Positions 24,311-33,790 of a stretch of 48,500 bases of DNA are shown piece by piece. The notes below the pieces were generated by a model. That model ran no database searches. It saw nothing but the letters and a program-made list of their open reading frames with translations, and was not told the DNA's origin. Numbering within the stretch: the first letter of the stretch is position 1; each line of letters begins with the position of its first letter. The position numbers and the translations under genes are program-made. The DNA comes from Prorocentrum cordatum (lineage: Eukaryota > Sar > Dinophyceae > Prorocentrales > Prorocentraceae), in assembly GCA_963575745.1 (NCBI GenBank), contig CAUYUJ010004769.1:406912-455411 (forward strand). Direction: 5' to 3'.

Positions 24311-24666
24311 TCGGGTCGGGCGAAGGGGGGGGGATGGCAGAGGGGGGGTTCGAGAATCAGCTCACGCAGCTGATTTTCCCAGCGCCTCCCGGCGCCGGGA
24401 GGCGCCCATGTATCGAGGACTGGGCCCCTCGGTGGACCCGAACTCCTCCCTTTCCCTATCCCCCCTTTCGTAACCCCCCCTTTCCTTGTTTCGTCCCCCC
24501 CCCTTGCGTAACCCCCCCTTTCCCTATCCCTCCTTGCGTAACCCCCCTTTTCGTAACCCCCCTTTTCGTAATCCCCCTTTCCCTATCCCCCCTTTAGTAA
24601 CCCACTGCGTGCAGCAGATTTCGTCCCCCCCCTTGCCCTATGCCCCCCTTTCGTTCGGCCCGAGGG
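24311..24666. mobile_element. Foldback element family K, copy 1 (expanded)
   Basis: The left end TCGGGTCGGGCGAAGGGG pairs with CCCCCCTTTCGTTCGGCCCG at the right. The centre TCAGCTCACGCAGCTGATTT and TGTATCGAGGACTGGGCCCC matches copy 2. The right arm has been lengthened by repeated CCCCCTTTCGTAA / CCCTATCCCCC units. Confidence 0.7.
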
Positions 24667-24816
24667 GGGCGCACCGCGCGGAGGGAGAAACGAACCCCCG
24701 AGCAGGGCAGCACGCACCACGAGCCTACGCCTGCGCCGATTCGGCGGCTCAGGCGAAGGGCGCCTTGGCGGCGCGCAGAGGGGGGGTAGGGGGAGGAGGG
24801 AAGGCTTCTTGGAATT

Positions 24817-25050
24817 GAGCAGGGACCGACCGTCGCGGCATTCCTGTAGGCCTACCACGGCATGTTCTCGGAACCCAGACACGGTCTAAGAACGAAACCC
24901 ATGCTGTTATGACATACATCCGATGTGTGAAAACACAACAGTCCCAACCAGAAATGTTCTAGAACATTTCGCCTACAAACCACAACAGGTTCTTAGAACA
25001 TTATTTGGTAGGCCTATAGGCGAGCCAGGAAGCTTCGCCACTGCTTGGTA
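24817..25050 (+). repeat. Dispersed repeat family S, copy 2 (uninterrupted)
   Basis: From GAGCAGGGACCGACCGTCGC to GGCGAGCCAGGAAGCTTCGC. It carries inverted AATGTTCTAGAACATT and TTCTTAGAACATT motifs. It lacks the two insertions of copy 1, and element L1 abuts its right end. Confidence 0.65.
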
Positions 25051-25052
25051 GA

Positions 25053-25125
25053 AGCACCCTCCTTCTTAGAAGGCGCCGCCTACATGTATAGAGAGGGCCC
25101 GCGCCTTCTAAGAAGCAGGGGTGCT
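25053..25125. mobile_element. Foldback element family L, copy 1
   Basis: CTTCTTAGAAGGCGC and GCGCCTTCTAAGAAG form the arms around TACATGTATAGAGAGGGCC, with GCACC/GGGGTGC outside. About 70 bp, adjoining repeat S2. Confidence 0.8.
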
Positions 25126-25249
25126 TCGATGAAGCCTTCCACCTCCCCCTACCCTCCTATGCGCGTCGCCGATGAAGGGCGCTTGAGATCCGCACCGAAG
25201 CACGGGCTTGGTGAAGGGCTCAGCCCACGAGGTCGAGGAAGACAAATCA

Positions 25250-25460
25250 ACATCGAATGGGGAAATCGGATTGGATCGGAATGTGCGCGGATCGGATCTC
25301 ATAGGCACGGAGTCCGAATCGGATCGGATTGGCCGCGCCAAAATGCACGACAATGCCATGCAAACATCGGGACGCACCGGAACTTCAGAATATCGGAATC
25401 GGATCGGATCGAGCCGGACGAAACCGATATCAAATCTGAGCGGTCGGACGAAATGGACCT
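25250..25460 (+). repeat. ATCGGATCGG-rich repeat, copy 1
   Basis: Dense GGATCGGA/GAATCGGA motifs plus GGCCGCGCCAAAATGCACGA and ATGCCATGCAAACA. A related block at 34390-34600 has GGCCGCGCCAGGATGCACAA and GCGCCATGCAGGCA in the same order. Confidence 0.5.
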
Positions 25461-25760
25461 TGCTGAGTAGGGGGGGGGGAGGTCCAGATCGGGTCGGGGC
25501 CCCTGGGTCTTTGCCGAAGCAGTTTTGCACTCGACGAGGGAGGCAGTAGGAGCGAGAAGGCGACGAAGAGAGCACAGAGCATAATGATATGCGAGGTGGA
25601 GGGCCGAGCAGGAGATCGCCTACCATATTGATTGCCCCAGACAGTGATGTGAACACACAAACCTAGAAGGAATTATGTCTTTTTGCTAGCGTCGAAACAT
25701 GTGAAACAGGGACACGCTTCTCATCCTGGGTAGTTTCCTGACTGCCCCCTGGGCCCTGCG

Positions 25761-26168
25761 ATGGCCCCCCGGACAGAAGACGGCCCGAAGCCTTCCGACA
25801 TGATGTTTGCCACTACGCGAGGAGCTGAGGACCCTCCTTATCCTCTTCCTATTCCCTATTCCCTATTCCTCCTCCTCCTCCTCCTCCTCCTCCTGCTGAC
25901 TCTATTCGTCCTCCTCGCGGCCTCCCTCCTCCCTCCGCGTCACTTGACAATGAAACCTCAGGGCTCCATTAACGGGGTCTCTGTCGAAGCGGGACGCTGG
26001 CACACCCACGAAGTCGGTTGCGCCGAGGATCAACAGCAATCTCCACTATTCGTTCGCTCCAGCTGGATGTTGCGAAAGTCAGTGTTGGCGAAAGGCTTCG
26101 GCCTGCGCACAAATAGCTCTCTCTCTCCCCAGGCAGTTCCTGCCGCCCTCAGCAGGCCCCCTGGTTAG
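25761..26168 (+). CDS. Open frame with a Leu run, 135 aa, unidentified
   Basis: An ATG frame passes through a (CTC)n microsatellite, giving a Leu-rich segment at residues 36-58 that would look like a membrane helix. A balanced stretch follows (MKPQGSINGVSVEAGRWHTH, then EVGCAEDQQQSPLFVRSSWM). The Leu run is best explained by the microsatellite. The frame lies downstream of the CacyBP-like gene on the opposite strand. Probably not a gene. Confidence 0.12.
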   Translation: MAPRTEDGPKPSDMMFATTRGAEDPPYPLPIPYSLFLLLLLLLLLLTLFVLLAASLLPPRHLTMKPQGSINGVSVEAGRWHTHEVGCAEDQQQSPLFVRSSWMLRKSVLAKGFGLRTNSSLSPQAVPAALSRPPG

Positions 26169-26616
26169 GTAGCCCACAGCAGTCTCAACATCCCAACCCT
26201 GGGGCGCGGAACACCCCCAAAGCGCCGATTCAGGCGGCGCCAGGGTGTTGAGACAACTCTGGACTACGTGGGAGGCCTGTTGCGGCCAGCCATGAACCAG
26301 GAGTATCGTGGCGGGTTGTCCGTGCGCGACGAGAGGGTTCCATGTATACAACTTCGGACAAGTCTTTACCCAAGAGGGGGGAGGGGTTGGGGCCCTCGAC
26401 AACGGAAACGCTTTGGCGGGGTGTGGTACGTCGGGGAGGGGGTGCGCTGCGACAAACACAGTTTACGCGCGAACACCAATATGTGAGAAAGGGGGATCCC
26501 CCCCCATGCCCATGCAGGACCGCTACCGTCACCCAGGTTGGGGGCTGGGGCGAGACGGTGTTTGGCCCAGGGCACGCCAAACGCCAAAGGATAAACCAGA
26601 GTCTCGGCTCGAAGCC

Positions 26617-26913
26617 TCACCAGTCGTGGTCTGCAGTGTCCCGGCTTCCAGGCCCCCGAATGCTCCTCCTCCTCCTCCTCCTCGTCCTCGTCCTCGTCGC
26701 CGTCGTCGTCCTCCCCTCCTCCTCCTCCTCCTCCTCCTCCTCCTCCTCCTCCTCCTCCTCCTCCTCCTCCTTCTTGTCCTCGTCGCCGTCGTCGTCCTCC
26801 TCCTCCTCGTCCTTGTCCTCGTCGCCGTCGTCGTCCTCCTCCTCCTCCGCGCCCAGCGGGGCCGCAGGGCTCCTGGCGTCCTCCGCGCGCTTCTCGCGGT
26901 TGATCCGCATCGC
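26617..26913 (-). CDS. CACYBP: CacyBP/SIP-like protein, C-terminal exon with acidic repeat tail
   Basis: The exon opens AMRINREKRAEDARSPAAP. Joined to the previous exon it gives GLRE-AMRINREKRAEDA, which continues the SGS helix and matches the family's A-W-V-E-S-R-E-K-Q-A ending. The acceptor is CCCGCGGAG just above 26913. After about 25 residues the frame enters imperfect copies of an EEEEDDDGDEDKD unit with a pure GAG run; it ends at a TAG or TGA at 26617-26619 after a change to a TATRTRTRRR frame caused by one base in the microsatellite. The start and first 25 codons are well supported. The true end is not: the protein could stop in another frame, or an intron with a non-canonical GA donor could begin at GACGCCAG. 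Confidence 0.6.
   Translation of the reverse strand, partial: AMRINREKRAEDARSPAAPLGAEEEEDDDGDEDKDEEEEDDDGDEDKKEEEEEEEEEEEEEEEEEEGRTTTATRTRTRRRRRRSIRGPGSRDTADHDW
26660..26855 (+). repeat. (CTC)n / GTCCTCGTCGCCGTCGTC microsatellite
   Basis: Plus-strand CTC runs alternate with three copies of a GTCCTCGTCGCCGTCGTCGT block. On the minus strand this is the acidic E/D-rich tail of the CacyBP-like reading frame, so the array may be partly coding. Confidence 0.8.
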
Positions 26914-28528
26914 CTCCGCGGGAGGCCCGGAGGCCCAGTTCTCTCCCCCTTCCGGGGGAGGGAGGGGGTTTGAGAGGGCAGGGGGGGGCGCGAGCAGGGA
27001 CGGCTGGGAGGACTGGGCGGGGGGGGGGGGCGAGGGAAGCACGGCGAGGGGGCGAGGCTGAGGAGGACGAGAAGGGGGAGGAGCGCGAGGATGGGGGCCA
27101 AGAGCCTGCCGTTCCCCTCCGGGGGGGGGGGAGGTCGCGTCTCTCGCCCCCCCGCTCCTGATTTCGACCCTCCCTCGTTGGAAATAAATTGGGCTTCCGC
27201 CCGCCCCCTGAAATTGGATCGAACAAGGAAGGCACTCATAGAGAATTGGGATCCGGGAATCCAAAAATACCTACTTTCAACAACCGACGAACCGGACCCC
27301 CAGCTCCACTGCACCCCCGGCTCCCTGGCCCCCAGACGCCCCCCAAAAAAGCCCGACGACGACGCACACAAAGCCCTCAGCTCAGGGCCTTGCCAAACGC
27401 AAAATGTTAGAATTCACAAAACCCGCACGAGGCAGAACTCGGCCCAATCCCTGGAGAAACTCTTTCGCTCTGGCGCACGGAGCGCCGTTGTGGACCTCCC
27501 AAGGAGCTTGCAAGATGGCCCGAAGCCAGGCCGCCAAGAGGGTCTCAATACGGTCCCAAAGGCAACCAAAACGATACAAAAAGGCCCCAGGAGGGTCCCA
27601 AAAGGCTGTGAGAGAGCCGACTTGAGCTCACACTTCGAGGCTTCTGCCTCGGGTTCACCCCAAGATGCCCCGAACAAAAAAAAACCCTGGGACGCTCCAA
27701 GTCGCCTCCAGGAGGCCCAACGCGCGCCCTGAAAATACCCCGAAGAGGCACCCAGAGCCTTCTGAACGGCTCTTCGAAGACCCTGGACTGGCTTCTGAGA
27801 GACTTCTCAAGAGACGCCCCAATATAATCCAACACGCCTCTGGTCCGCAATTTTGAATGCCCCTGATCGGCTCCCGCAGCGCGCACACTGCTGTTGAAAG
27901 TGACCACAAAGGCCCCGACTCGCCCCACGACGGGTTCTTGCAGTCTCCATCGTGTCCAACTCACCCAGACGGGGGTCCAGAAAATTAACAGGGGCCCCCC
28001 AACATGGGCCAACGCGGCTCGAAGATGGCTTCAAGGAAGCCCCAAGCCCCAGAACGCCCAAAGACGGGCCCGTGGATGGCAGGTGCTCTTTTTGTTGGGG
28101 AAGCGTCTGGAACAAGGTGCATGGCGCGACGTGCCAATGCAGCCTTGATTTTTACGCACGTGCATATATACACACATACATGTATACATACATTCACAAA
28201 TATGTATATAATTATATACGTACATATATATATATATATATATACACAAACACCTGTATTACATCACTCCTCTTCCTCAACCGACGACGTCCTGGAGGCT
28301 TCAGACCACAAAACGTCCAAGAGCTCGATTCTGTTCTGCCCTCGATCCTAGATCCTCAAACGACGACGACACCGCTGCCGACGCCGGCGCCCCGACGCCG
28401 ACACCGACCCTGATGTTGACGCTGACGCTGACGCTGACGACGAGGACGACGAGGACGACGAGGACGACGCGGACGACGACGAGGACGACGACGACGACGA
28501 CGATCCCCAGCCAGCGGCGCACGGGCAC
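26914..28528 (-). other. Intron of the CacyBP-like gene, 1.6 kb
   Basis: A canonical GT donor (GTGCCC) at 28528-28527 and a GCGGAG acceptor at 26915-26914 bound this intron. Inside are a (GAC)n run next to the donor (28430-28506), a (TA)n run (28224-28243) preceded by CATA repeats, and decayed AGGAGGCCCCAA-type repeats at 27540-27750. A 213-codon plus-strand open frame (27091-27732) passes through those repeats and is not thought to be coding. Confidence 0.6.
28160..28243 (+). repeat. CATA and (TA)n microsatellite
   Basis: CATACA-type repeats followed by (TA)10 at about 28224-28243, an AT-rich island within an intron. Confidence 0.85.
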
Positions 28529-28602
28529 CTCACGGAGTCCCTCCCTCTCCTCGTCGGTGGCGTTCTGGTACATGTCCGCGATCAGCTGCTCCGTCGAGGC
28601 GT
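28529..28602 (-). CDS. CACYBP: CacyBP/SIP-like protein, SGS-region exon
   Basis: Seventy-four bases encode the second half of an Asp codon and then ASTEQLIADMYQNATDEE followed by REGLRE. It is a short amphipathic helix pair with the x-L-x-x-M/I-Y-x-x-x-x-D-E-x-R/K pattern of the SGS region in CacyBP and SGT1, which contacts S100/calcyclin-type or Hsp90/LRR partners. The acceptor is GGCCGCGCAG above 28602; an alternative upstream AG (TGCGCAG after a CTC run) puts the exon out of frame and was rejected. The donor is CGTGAG followed by GTGCCC, the only canonical GT donor among the four. It ends in phase 0. GC3 bias is extreme. Confidence 0.8.
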
Positions 28603-28680
28603 CTGCGCGGCCGCCGGGCGGGCAGGCGGCAGGCGCGCCGCAGGAGCGCGCGCCCGCCGCAGGCAGCTCGGGCCTGCGCA

Positions 28681-28766
28681 GAGGAGGAGGAGGAGGAGGA
28701 GGAGGAGGAGGAGGAGGAGGAGGAGGAGGAGGAGGAGGAGGAGGGAGGAGGAGGAGGAGGAGGAGC
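28681..28766 (+). repeat. (GGA)n microsatellite
   Basis: About 85 bp of GGA repeats. In the minus-strand transcript it is a (TCC)n pyrimidine tract about 80 nt upstream of the acceptor of the 28529-28602 exon. Confidence 0.9.
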
Positions 28767-29112
28767 GCCGCTCCGGCTGGCCACCTTCGGCCTCTCTGGG
28801 CGGCGGCGGGCGGCGCACGGAGCGGCCTTCCAGGCCTCGGCGGGGCCCCGCCGCCTCGGGCGGCGGCCGCACGCACGGGGAGCGAAGGATGGCGGGGGCC
28901 CGCCGCTTGCCCCACCGCTGGCATGTCGGGAGACTCTCCATGGGGGGGGGATTCCATGGGGGGGCAGGAGGGGATCCCCCCCATGGGATCCCCTCCTGCC
29001 CCCCCCCCCATGGGATCCCCAGGGGATCCTATGGGATCCCCCCCCCCTGGGATCCTATCCCCCCATGGGATCCCCCCCCCCATGAAGAGTCTCCCGAGCA
29101 TGGGCGAACGCT

Positions 29113-29269
29113 GGGGGGCCACAGGCGAACCCTACCCCTACCCCCCCACGATTTCCGAGGAGGAGGGTGGGGTTCACTTCGCTCGGGAGAGCCCCCGGTC
29201 GAAGGGAACCCCACCCTCCCCCTCAGAAAATCGTGGGGGGTAGGGGTAGGGCTCGCACGTTGCCCCCTG
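29113..29269. mobile_element. Foldback element family J, copy 2
   Basis: GGGGGGCCACAGGCGAACCC to GGGCTCGCACGTTGCCCCCT. The inner arms also pair (TGGGGTTCACTTCG against CGAAGGGAACCCCA), so nearly the whole 157 bp can fold. Intronic in the CacyBP-like gene. Confidence 0.85.
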
Positions 29270-29322
29270 AACGCACGAACGGGCGTGGCCCCGCAATGCA
29301 CGCGCGGGCCGCAAGCCGCCAG

Positions 29323-30063
29323 GGGCTGCGCCACAAGCTGGGCTGCGCCATCCACGCGTGCGTCGCGTGTGTCCGCCACAGGCTGCGCCACTGGGGGCAA
29401 CCAAAAGTAGAGGCCTCCTAGATGGGTCGGGGTAGATGGGGTTGGAGATCGCGCCGCATCGCCGATGCATCGCCGATGCATAGGCGATGCAGTGGCGATG
29501 TATTGGCGATGCGTCGGCGATGTCGGCGATGCATCGTCGACGCCCGCGCGAAGACAATCGGGCTCCACATCGAGCCGCATCGACAATGCGTCCAATGCGT
29601 CGGCGATGCGACGCGATCCTCCGACCCCATCTACGTGGACCCCATCTAGGAGGCCTAGAAAGATAACGATACCGCCATTCCCCCGACCTCTCCCAAGGTT
29701 TTCTGGAAAGAATCTCGGGGCGAATCTTGCCCTGGCGACGAGGGCCTGCCAGGAGGCCCTCCAAAGGCGAACACGAGAGCGGGTAGTGGTATCCGTACCT
29801 GTCCCTCTCCTCTGAGCCACAAGTTGTGCCGTTGGTTTTGCTACACATTAGCTTGTGCCGCAGTATGCCACATGGGCTGCGCCACAGGATTCGTCATTCA
29901 TGATTTGAGCCATAGACGGGGCGCCGTTGGCTGCGCCATCAACCGCCGAACTTGTTGAGCGGCCTGCTGCTGGTTGTGCCATGGGCTGCTCCACCAACCA
30001 CCGAACATGGAACTTCCTGCTAACGGGTGCTCCCCGTAGGTTGCGCCGTCGGCGGCCGAACAA
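29323..30063 (+). repeat. GGCTGCGCCA repeat interrupted by F2
   Basis: GGCTGCGCCA occurs at about 29323, 29341, 29381, 29876 and 29929, with variants GGCTGCTCCA (about 29984) and GGTTGCGCCG (about 30041). The later ones have a ~55-60 bp spacing and an ACCGCCGAAC continuation. Element F2 splits the series. Confidence 0.6.
29409..29659 (+). mobile_element. Foldback element family F, copy 2
   Basis: Ends AGAGGCCTCCTAGATGGG and CATCTAGGAGGCCTAGAA. The inside is a series of 11-bp GATG-rich units. Located in an intron, inside a region of GGCTGCGCCA repeats that continue on both sides. Confidence 0.8.
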
Positions 30064-30437
30064 AAAATTATGTGTTCCCGATTGCGCAATCGGTTTCGCC
30101 AGTGGCGGTCCCATACAACTGGGTGCAATCAATATACAAGTCGCTTGATACAAAAAACAACTCAACACGCCCACTCAAAACAAAGCCGCGCGAATCACGC
30201 CTGGAAGCCCCAGCCTTCAAACGCCTAAGACCTCTGACTAGTCCCCAATGTGGGCCTCTGGAAGCCCCGCTCCGGCAGCTTAGTTGCACCGAAATGCACG
30301 AAGAGCGCCAAGTGGGAATACCCAAGAAACGTAGACCCGCTTCCAAAGCCAAAGCGGATATGATTGCAGCGCTCTGACTGTATGCGCTGAGGCTCTGCAC
30401 GCAGTGGGGTAGCTCGCCGCCGTGAAGAGCACGATGG

Positions 30438-30764
30438 CAGCCTTCTCCTTCTCACTCCCCCCCTCGCTCGCCGCCGAATCTGGAAGGAGAGGGGTAGAGC
30501 AGCAGCCAGATGGCGCCGCAGCCAGAAAAGGCCGGACCCCCTCCTCCTCCTCCTCCTCCTCCTCCTCCTCCTCCTCCTCCGCCTCCTCCTCCTTCCCCTT
30601 CTCAGCTTCAGCCTCCTCCTCCTCCTCCTCAGCCTTTCTAAGCCTTCCCCGAAGACATAACAAAAACATCTCAGGAGGCCGAATGCGTTTTGAGAGGGCG
30701 GGCCGCCTTCTGGGACGGCCTTCTCCTTCTCCCTTCCCCCCTCGGTCGCCGCCGAATGTCGATC
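30438..30764 (+). repeat. 45-bp direct repeat around a CTC microsatellite
   Basis: GCCTTCTCCTTCTCACTCCC...CGCCGCCGAATCTGG (30438-30483) recurs as GCCTTCTCCTTCTCCCTTCC...CGCCGCCGAATGTCG (30716-30764). Between them lies (CTC)n at 30540-30640. Confidence 0.65.
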
Positions 30765-30884
30765 CTTGATTCTCCTGCGATGTCTGGACAAAATTTGGCC
30801 GATTCGTTCAAAACCGGTCCAGGGACCCATTGCAGACGCCGTGCTGGCCAGCTCCTCGAGCCGTGTCCACCCGTGGCAACGATT

Positions 30885-31138
30885 GAGGCCTCCTAGATGG
30901 GGTCGGAGTAGATGGGGTCGGAGGACCGCGCCGCATCGCCGATACATCGGCGATACATCGGCGATGCATCGGCGATGCATCAGCGATGCACCGGCGATGG
31001 GGCGTCGACGTCGGTGATGTATCGGCGACGCCGGCGTGGGGAAAATCGGGCTCCGCATCGAGCCGCATCGTCGATGCATCGGCGATGCGGCGCGACCCTC
31101 TGGCCCTATATACTCCGACCCCATCTAAGAGGTCTAGA
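30885..31138 (+). mobile_element. Foldback element family F, copy 3
   Basis: Ends GAGGCCTCCTAGATGGGGTC and CCATCTAAGAGGTCTAGA. The left arm has six successive 11-bp units of the type CATCGGCGATG. Intronic, about 100 bp from the 31236-31320 exon. Confidence 0.8.
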
Positions 31139-31235
31139 AATGAGGGTCTCTGGAAACGCCCCCAGCAAACGCGCAAACGAAGACGCCGACCAGTCCGATC
31201 GGCCAAGCGCGTGGGCCCCACCCAGCGCCGAGGGC

Positions 31236-31320
31236 CTTTCAGGTCGCCTTTCTCGATCCTGTAGGCACGCCTCTGCTTGTACTGGTCCTTCTCGTCCGTC
31301 AGGTCGCTCCACTGGAGCCC
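31236..31320 (-). CDS. CACYBP: CacyBP/SIP-like protein, CS-SGS linker exon
   Basis: Eighty-five bases encode 28 residues starting GLQWSDLTDEKDQYK and ending RIEKGDLK, plus one base. The W-x-x-L-T motif directly after the CS domain, followed by a charged linker, is where CacyBP-family proteins carry R-W-D-Y-L-T. The acceptor GCCGAGCAG precedes 31320. The donor is CTGAAAG followed by GC at 31235-31234, leaving phase 1; the single G joins AC of the next exon to give Asp. Read straight through, the frame runs into repeat sequence. Codons are strongly GC3-biased. The spacing from this Trp to the Tyr of the next exon's D-M-Y is 36 residues, the same as in the animal protein as I remember it. Confidence 0.8.
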
Positions 31321-31462
31321 CTGCTCGGCCTGGGGGTGGGTCGAGCTGCCGGGGGGGGGAGGGGGGAGGGGAGGGAGTGGCGGGCAGGGCGGAGGACCGA
31401 ATGGGGAGGGTTGAGGATCGCACGCCACTGAGGGAAGAGAGAGAGAGTCAGAAGCCAAGCGA

Positions 31463-31619
31463 AGGCTGGCAAACCCGTAAACGGAGCTCCGGGGAAATTG
31501 TTGTTGATTTCTTCCGGGAAGCAGACCGTTCACTGCTTAGCGCGCTGAATTTTCACTACGGGAATATGTTTCTTTCTTCCGGAAAGACCGTTTTGGCATC
31601 CGCGGATTTGCCAGCCCTT
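31463..31619 (-). mobile_element. Foldback element family A, copy 2
   Basis: Reverse-oriented relative of 285-432, similar along its length (for example AACGGTCTTTCCGGAAG and GAACGGTCTGCTTCCCGGAA on the minus strand). Its outer ends GGCTGGCAAACCCG and GGCTGGCAAATCCG are inverted repeats. It lies in an intron of the CacyBP-like gene. Confidence 0.6.
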
Positions 31620-32517
31620 GCCCAGATTCCGAGAGAGAGAGAGAGGAGAGTCGGACTGTTCAGCCACACAGCTCCAGGTGGGGGCCATCGGAGAGGACCT
31701 CTTCGTCACCAGGGTGCGCCTCGGAATGATTAGGCCGCACACCGCGGACCGGCGGCAGTGTCCCCCGCCCCGAGGAGAAAGCACAGGGGGGAGGATGGAG
31801 GAGGGGAGGGGGAGAAGGAGGCAGGAGGAGGAGCAGGGGGCCAGAGAGAAGCAGGGATGCACGCGCGATGCTGCAATATGCCCTCCCGTCCCAGGTTTCC
31901 TCCCCGCGCGCCCGTGCAGGTCCCCCTTGTCACTGCCAGACACGCCCCCCTTGAACTACCAACACAGGTGTGCCTGTTAGTTTGGTGAGGGCCCCGCTTT
32001 CAAAAGGAGAAGCTTTGAATCGTCCTGGTGCGCAAGCAAGGGCTCGAAGACATTCCCAGACAGATCAACAAGGAAACCAACGAGACATCTCAATCGAAAA
32101 GAGGCGTCTCCCCCCATCACCCACCATCAATGCAACCGTTGCACACGCTTACAACAGTGGCAATGGCCTTCGAAGAGCTGTCCACCGACAGGTCCATGTT
32201 GGAAACGAGCCGCCATGGATCCGCGAAGTCCCACGTGCGTTGTAGCTCCGAGCGTTTAAGCTTGGCGGAGCCTCAGGGGACAGCTCCATGTTGAACGCAA
32301 GGAACCCTCTGTCTTGCGAAATGTTGAAATGCCAGAAATAGATTGTTTTCCGAGCCAGAGCAATCCTCGCGGCCATGCTTGGTTAATCTACCCTCTGGTG
32401 TGATGTGGTCTGGTCACAACGAAAGCTGCCAGGACACTAGGACCAGGCGCCTTGGCTGCTGGGCTTTGCTGGGTTTGGAATCACAAACAGAACAAAAACA
32501 CACTGCGTAAGCATGAT

Positions 32518-32681
32518 CTTTTGGCGCTCCGCGCGGAATTCTTGGATCTGAGCTGGACCCCCCTACCAGGCGCGCGGAGCGCGCCAGGGGCGGCGCCGCG
32601 CCAGGCGCCGCTGGGGGGCCCTGGCGCGGATCCAAGACGTCCGCACGGATTCAAGAGAGCCGCGCGGAGCGCAAACAAAAA
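32518..32681. mobile_element. Foldback element family U, copy 3
   Basis: TTTTGGCGCTCCGCGCGG at the left against TTTTGTTTGCGCTCCGCGCG from the right. The core GGCGCCGCTGGGGGGCCCTG and GCGCGGATCCAAGACGTCCG match copy 1. Intronic. Confidence 0.7.
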
Positions 32682-32715
32682 AAATGTCCACGCTCCTGTA
32701 TTTCTGCGGGCAAAC

Positions 32716-32889
32716 ATGAAAGGGGCCCGGGGACACGCAAATAAATACACACACGCAGACAAATAACCAGATTCCCCATAGTTCCCTGTTTTTCCTGGGT
32801 GTTTTGTCTCCCCCCCCCACACTTCCTTTTTTTGCAATATTTTCTCTGGAAATCGACGATGAATTGTCTGTGTCTTTTTCCGCTCTTGA
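32716..32889 (+). mobile_element. Dispersed repeat family E, copy 3
   Basis: Contains TGAAAGGGGCCCGGGGACAC, AAATAACCAGATTCCCCATA and AATCGACGATGAATTGTCTG. It lies in an intron of the CacyBP-like gene, 35 bp after element U3. Confidence 0.7.
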
Positions 32890-33333
32890 AAACAAAATCG
32901 CGCGACACTCTGGCGAGAGCCCCCGCACCCTCCCAGCAGATCGTGGCGCGGGGGCTTGGGCAGGGGATGACGCGGAGGAAGGGGGAGGGGGAGGGAGGGA
33001 GTCTAAGGAGGGGAGGGAGGGACGGCCTGGAGGCGCCCCAAGAGGGCCCCAACTTGGCCCAGAGAGGACCCCAGGGCGGTTTCCGACGAGCCAGGCACGC
33101 CCTCAGAAGGCCAAACAGTCTCCAAAGGAGCCTCCAAAGAGGATCGGGGTCGGTTAAACGATACCGAGGCGGGAATCCGGGAGCACGTCCGAAAACTGTT
33201 TCGCGTCGGCGGCTACAGGCAAAAGGTGACTGCGCTGGCGATGTGAGGCTTCAACGGGGATGCCATTGGAGCGAATTGTGCCATCATGCAAGAGGAGGAG
33301 GGCAAAACTCGCCCGAAAACACATCGGACCTCG

Positions 33334-33566
33334 ATTCCGAGAACGTCGCCCACCCTCTCTGTGGCAACTCCCGACAGCCTCCCACATATTGTCGGCTCTC
33401 GCGAATCGACGCTGAACGACGCTAGTGGACGCTGACCAGCGCTAGATCGGCGCTGTCTCATCGACGCCTAGACGCTGTTCGAAGCTGAAGACGGAATTCA
33501 GAGGGCATATCAAGCTCCCACGATTTGCTACCCAAGAACCTAGATTCCGAGAACGTCGCCCACCCT
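33334..33566 (+). repeat. Exact 23-bp direct repeat, 210 bp apart
   Basis: ATTCCGAGAACGTCGCCCAC plus CCT is found at 33334-33356 and 33544-33566. In the plus frame both copies read LDSENVAHP, although the frames through the rest have no recognisable product. Intronic on the minus strand. Confidence 0.7.
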
Positions 33567-33659
33567 GATAGGGGGAGACGTAAGATTCGGCTTCGGGGGC
33601 TCGGGTTGGCTTGGCGGGGCCATCGTGAAGACGACAAGACCCCGTCTAAACTATGGCGC

Positions 33660-33790
33660 GAACTCCTCCTCCTCCTCCTCCCCCTCCTCCTCCTCCTCCT
33701 CCTCCGCCTCCTCCTCCTCCTCCTCCTCCTCCTCCTCCTCCTCCCCCTCCTCCTCCTCCTCCTCCTCCCCCTCCTCCTCCTCCTCCCCCA
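33660..33790 (+). repeat. (CTC)n microsatellite
   Basis: Interrupted CTC repeats about 55 bp after (transcript sense) the donor of the 33845-33958 exon; reads as (GAG)n in the transcript. Confidence 0.9.

Larger units (their letters stand above)
25126..26616. other. Region downstream of the CacyBP-like gene, no firm gene
   Basis: Contains the ATCGGATCGG-rich block (25250-25460), the (CTC)n run at 25866-25897 and the Leu-run open frame at 25761-26168. Nothing resembling a polyadenylation or termination signal could be supported. Confidence 0.35.
28603..31235 (-). other. Intron of the CacyBP-like gene, 2.6 kb
   Basis: A GC donor (AAAG then GCCCTC) at 31235-31234 and a GCGCAG acceptor at 28604-28603 bound this intron. 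It contains F3, F2 and J2, a (CTC)n run at 30540-30640, GGCTGCGCCA-type repeats at 29323-30063, a 45-bp direct repeat (30438 and 30716) and a (GGA)n run at 28681-28766. The last reads as a CTC pyrimidine tract in the transcript, not far upstream of the acceptor. Confidence 0.65.
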
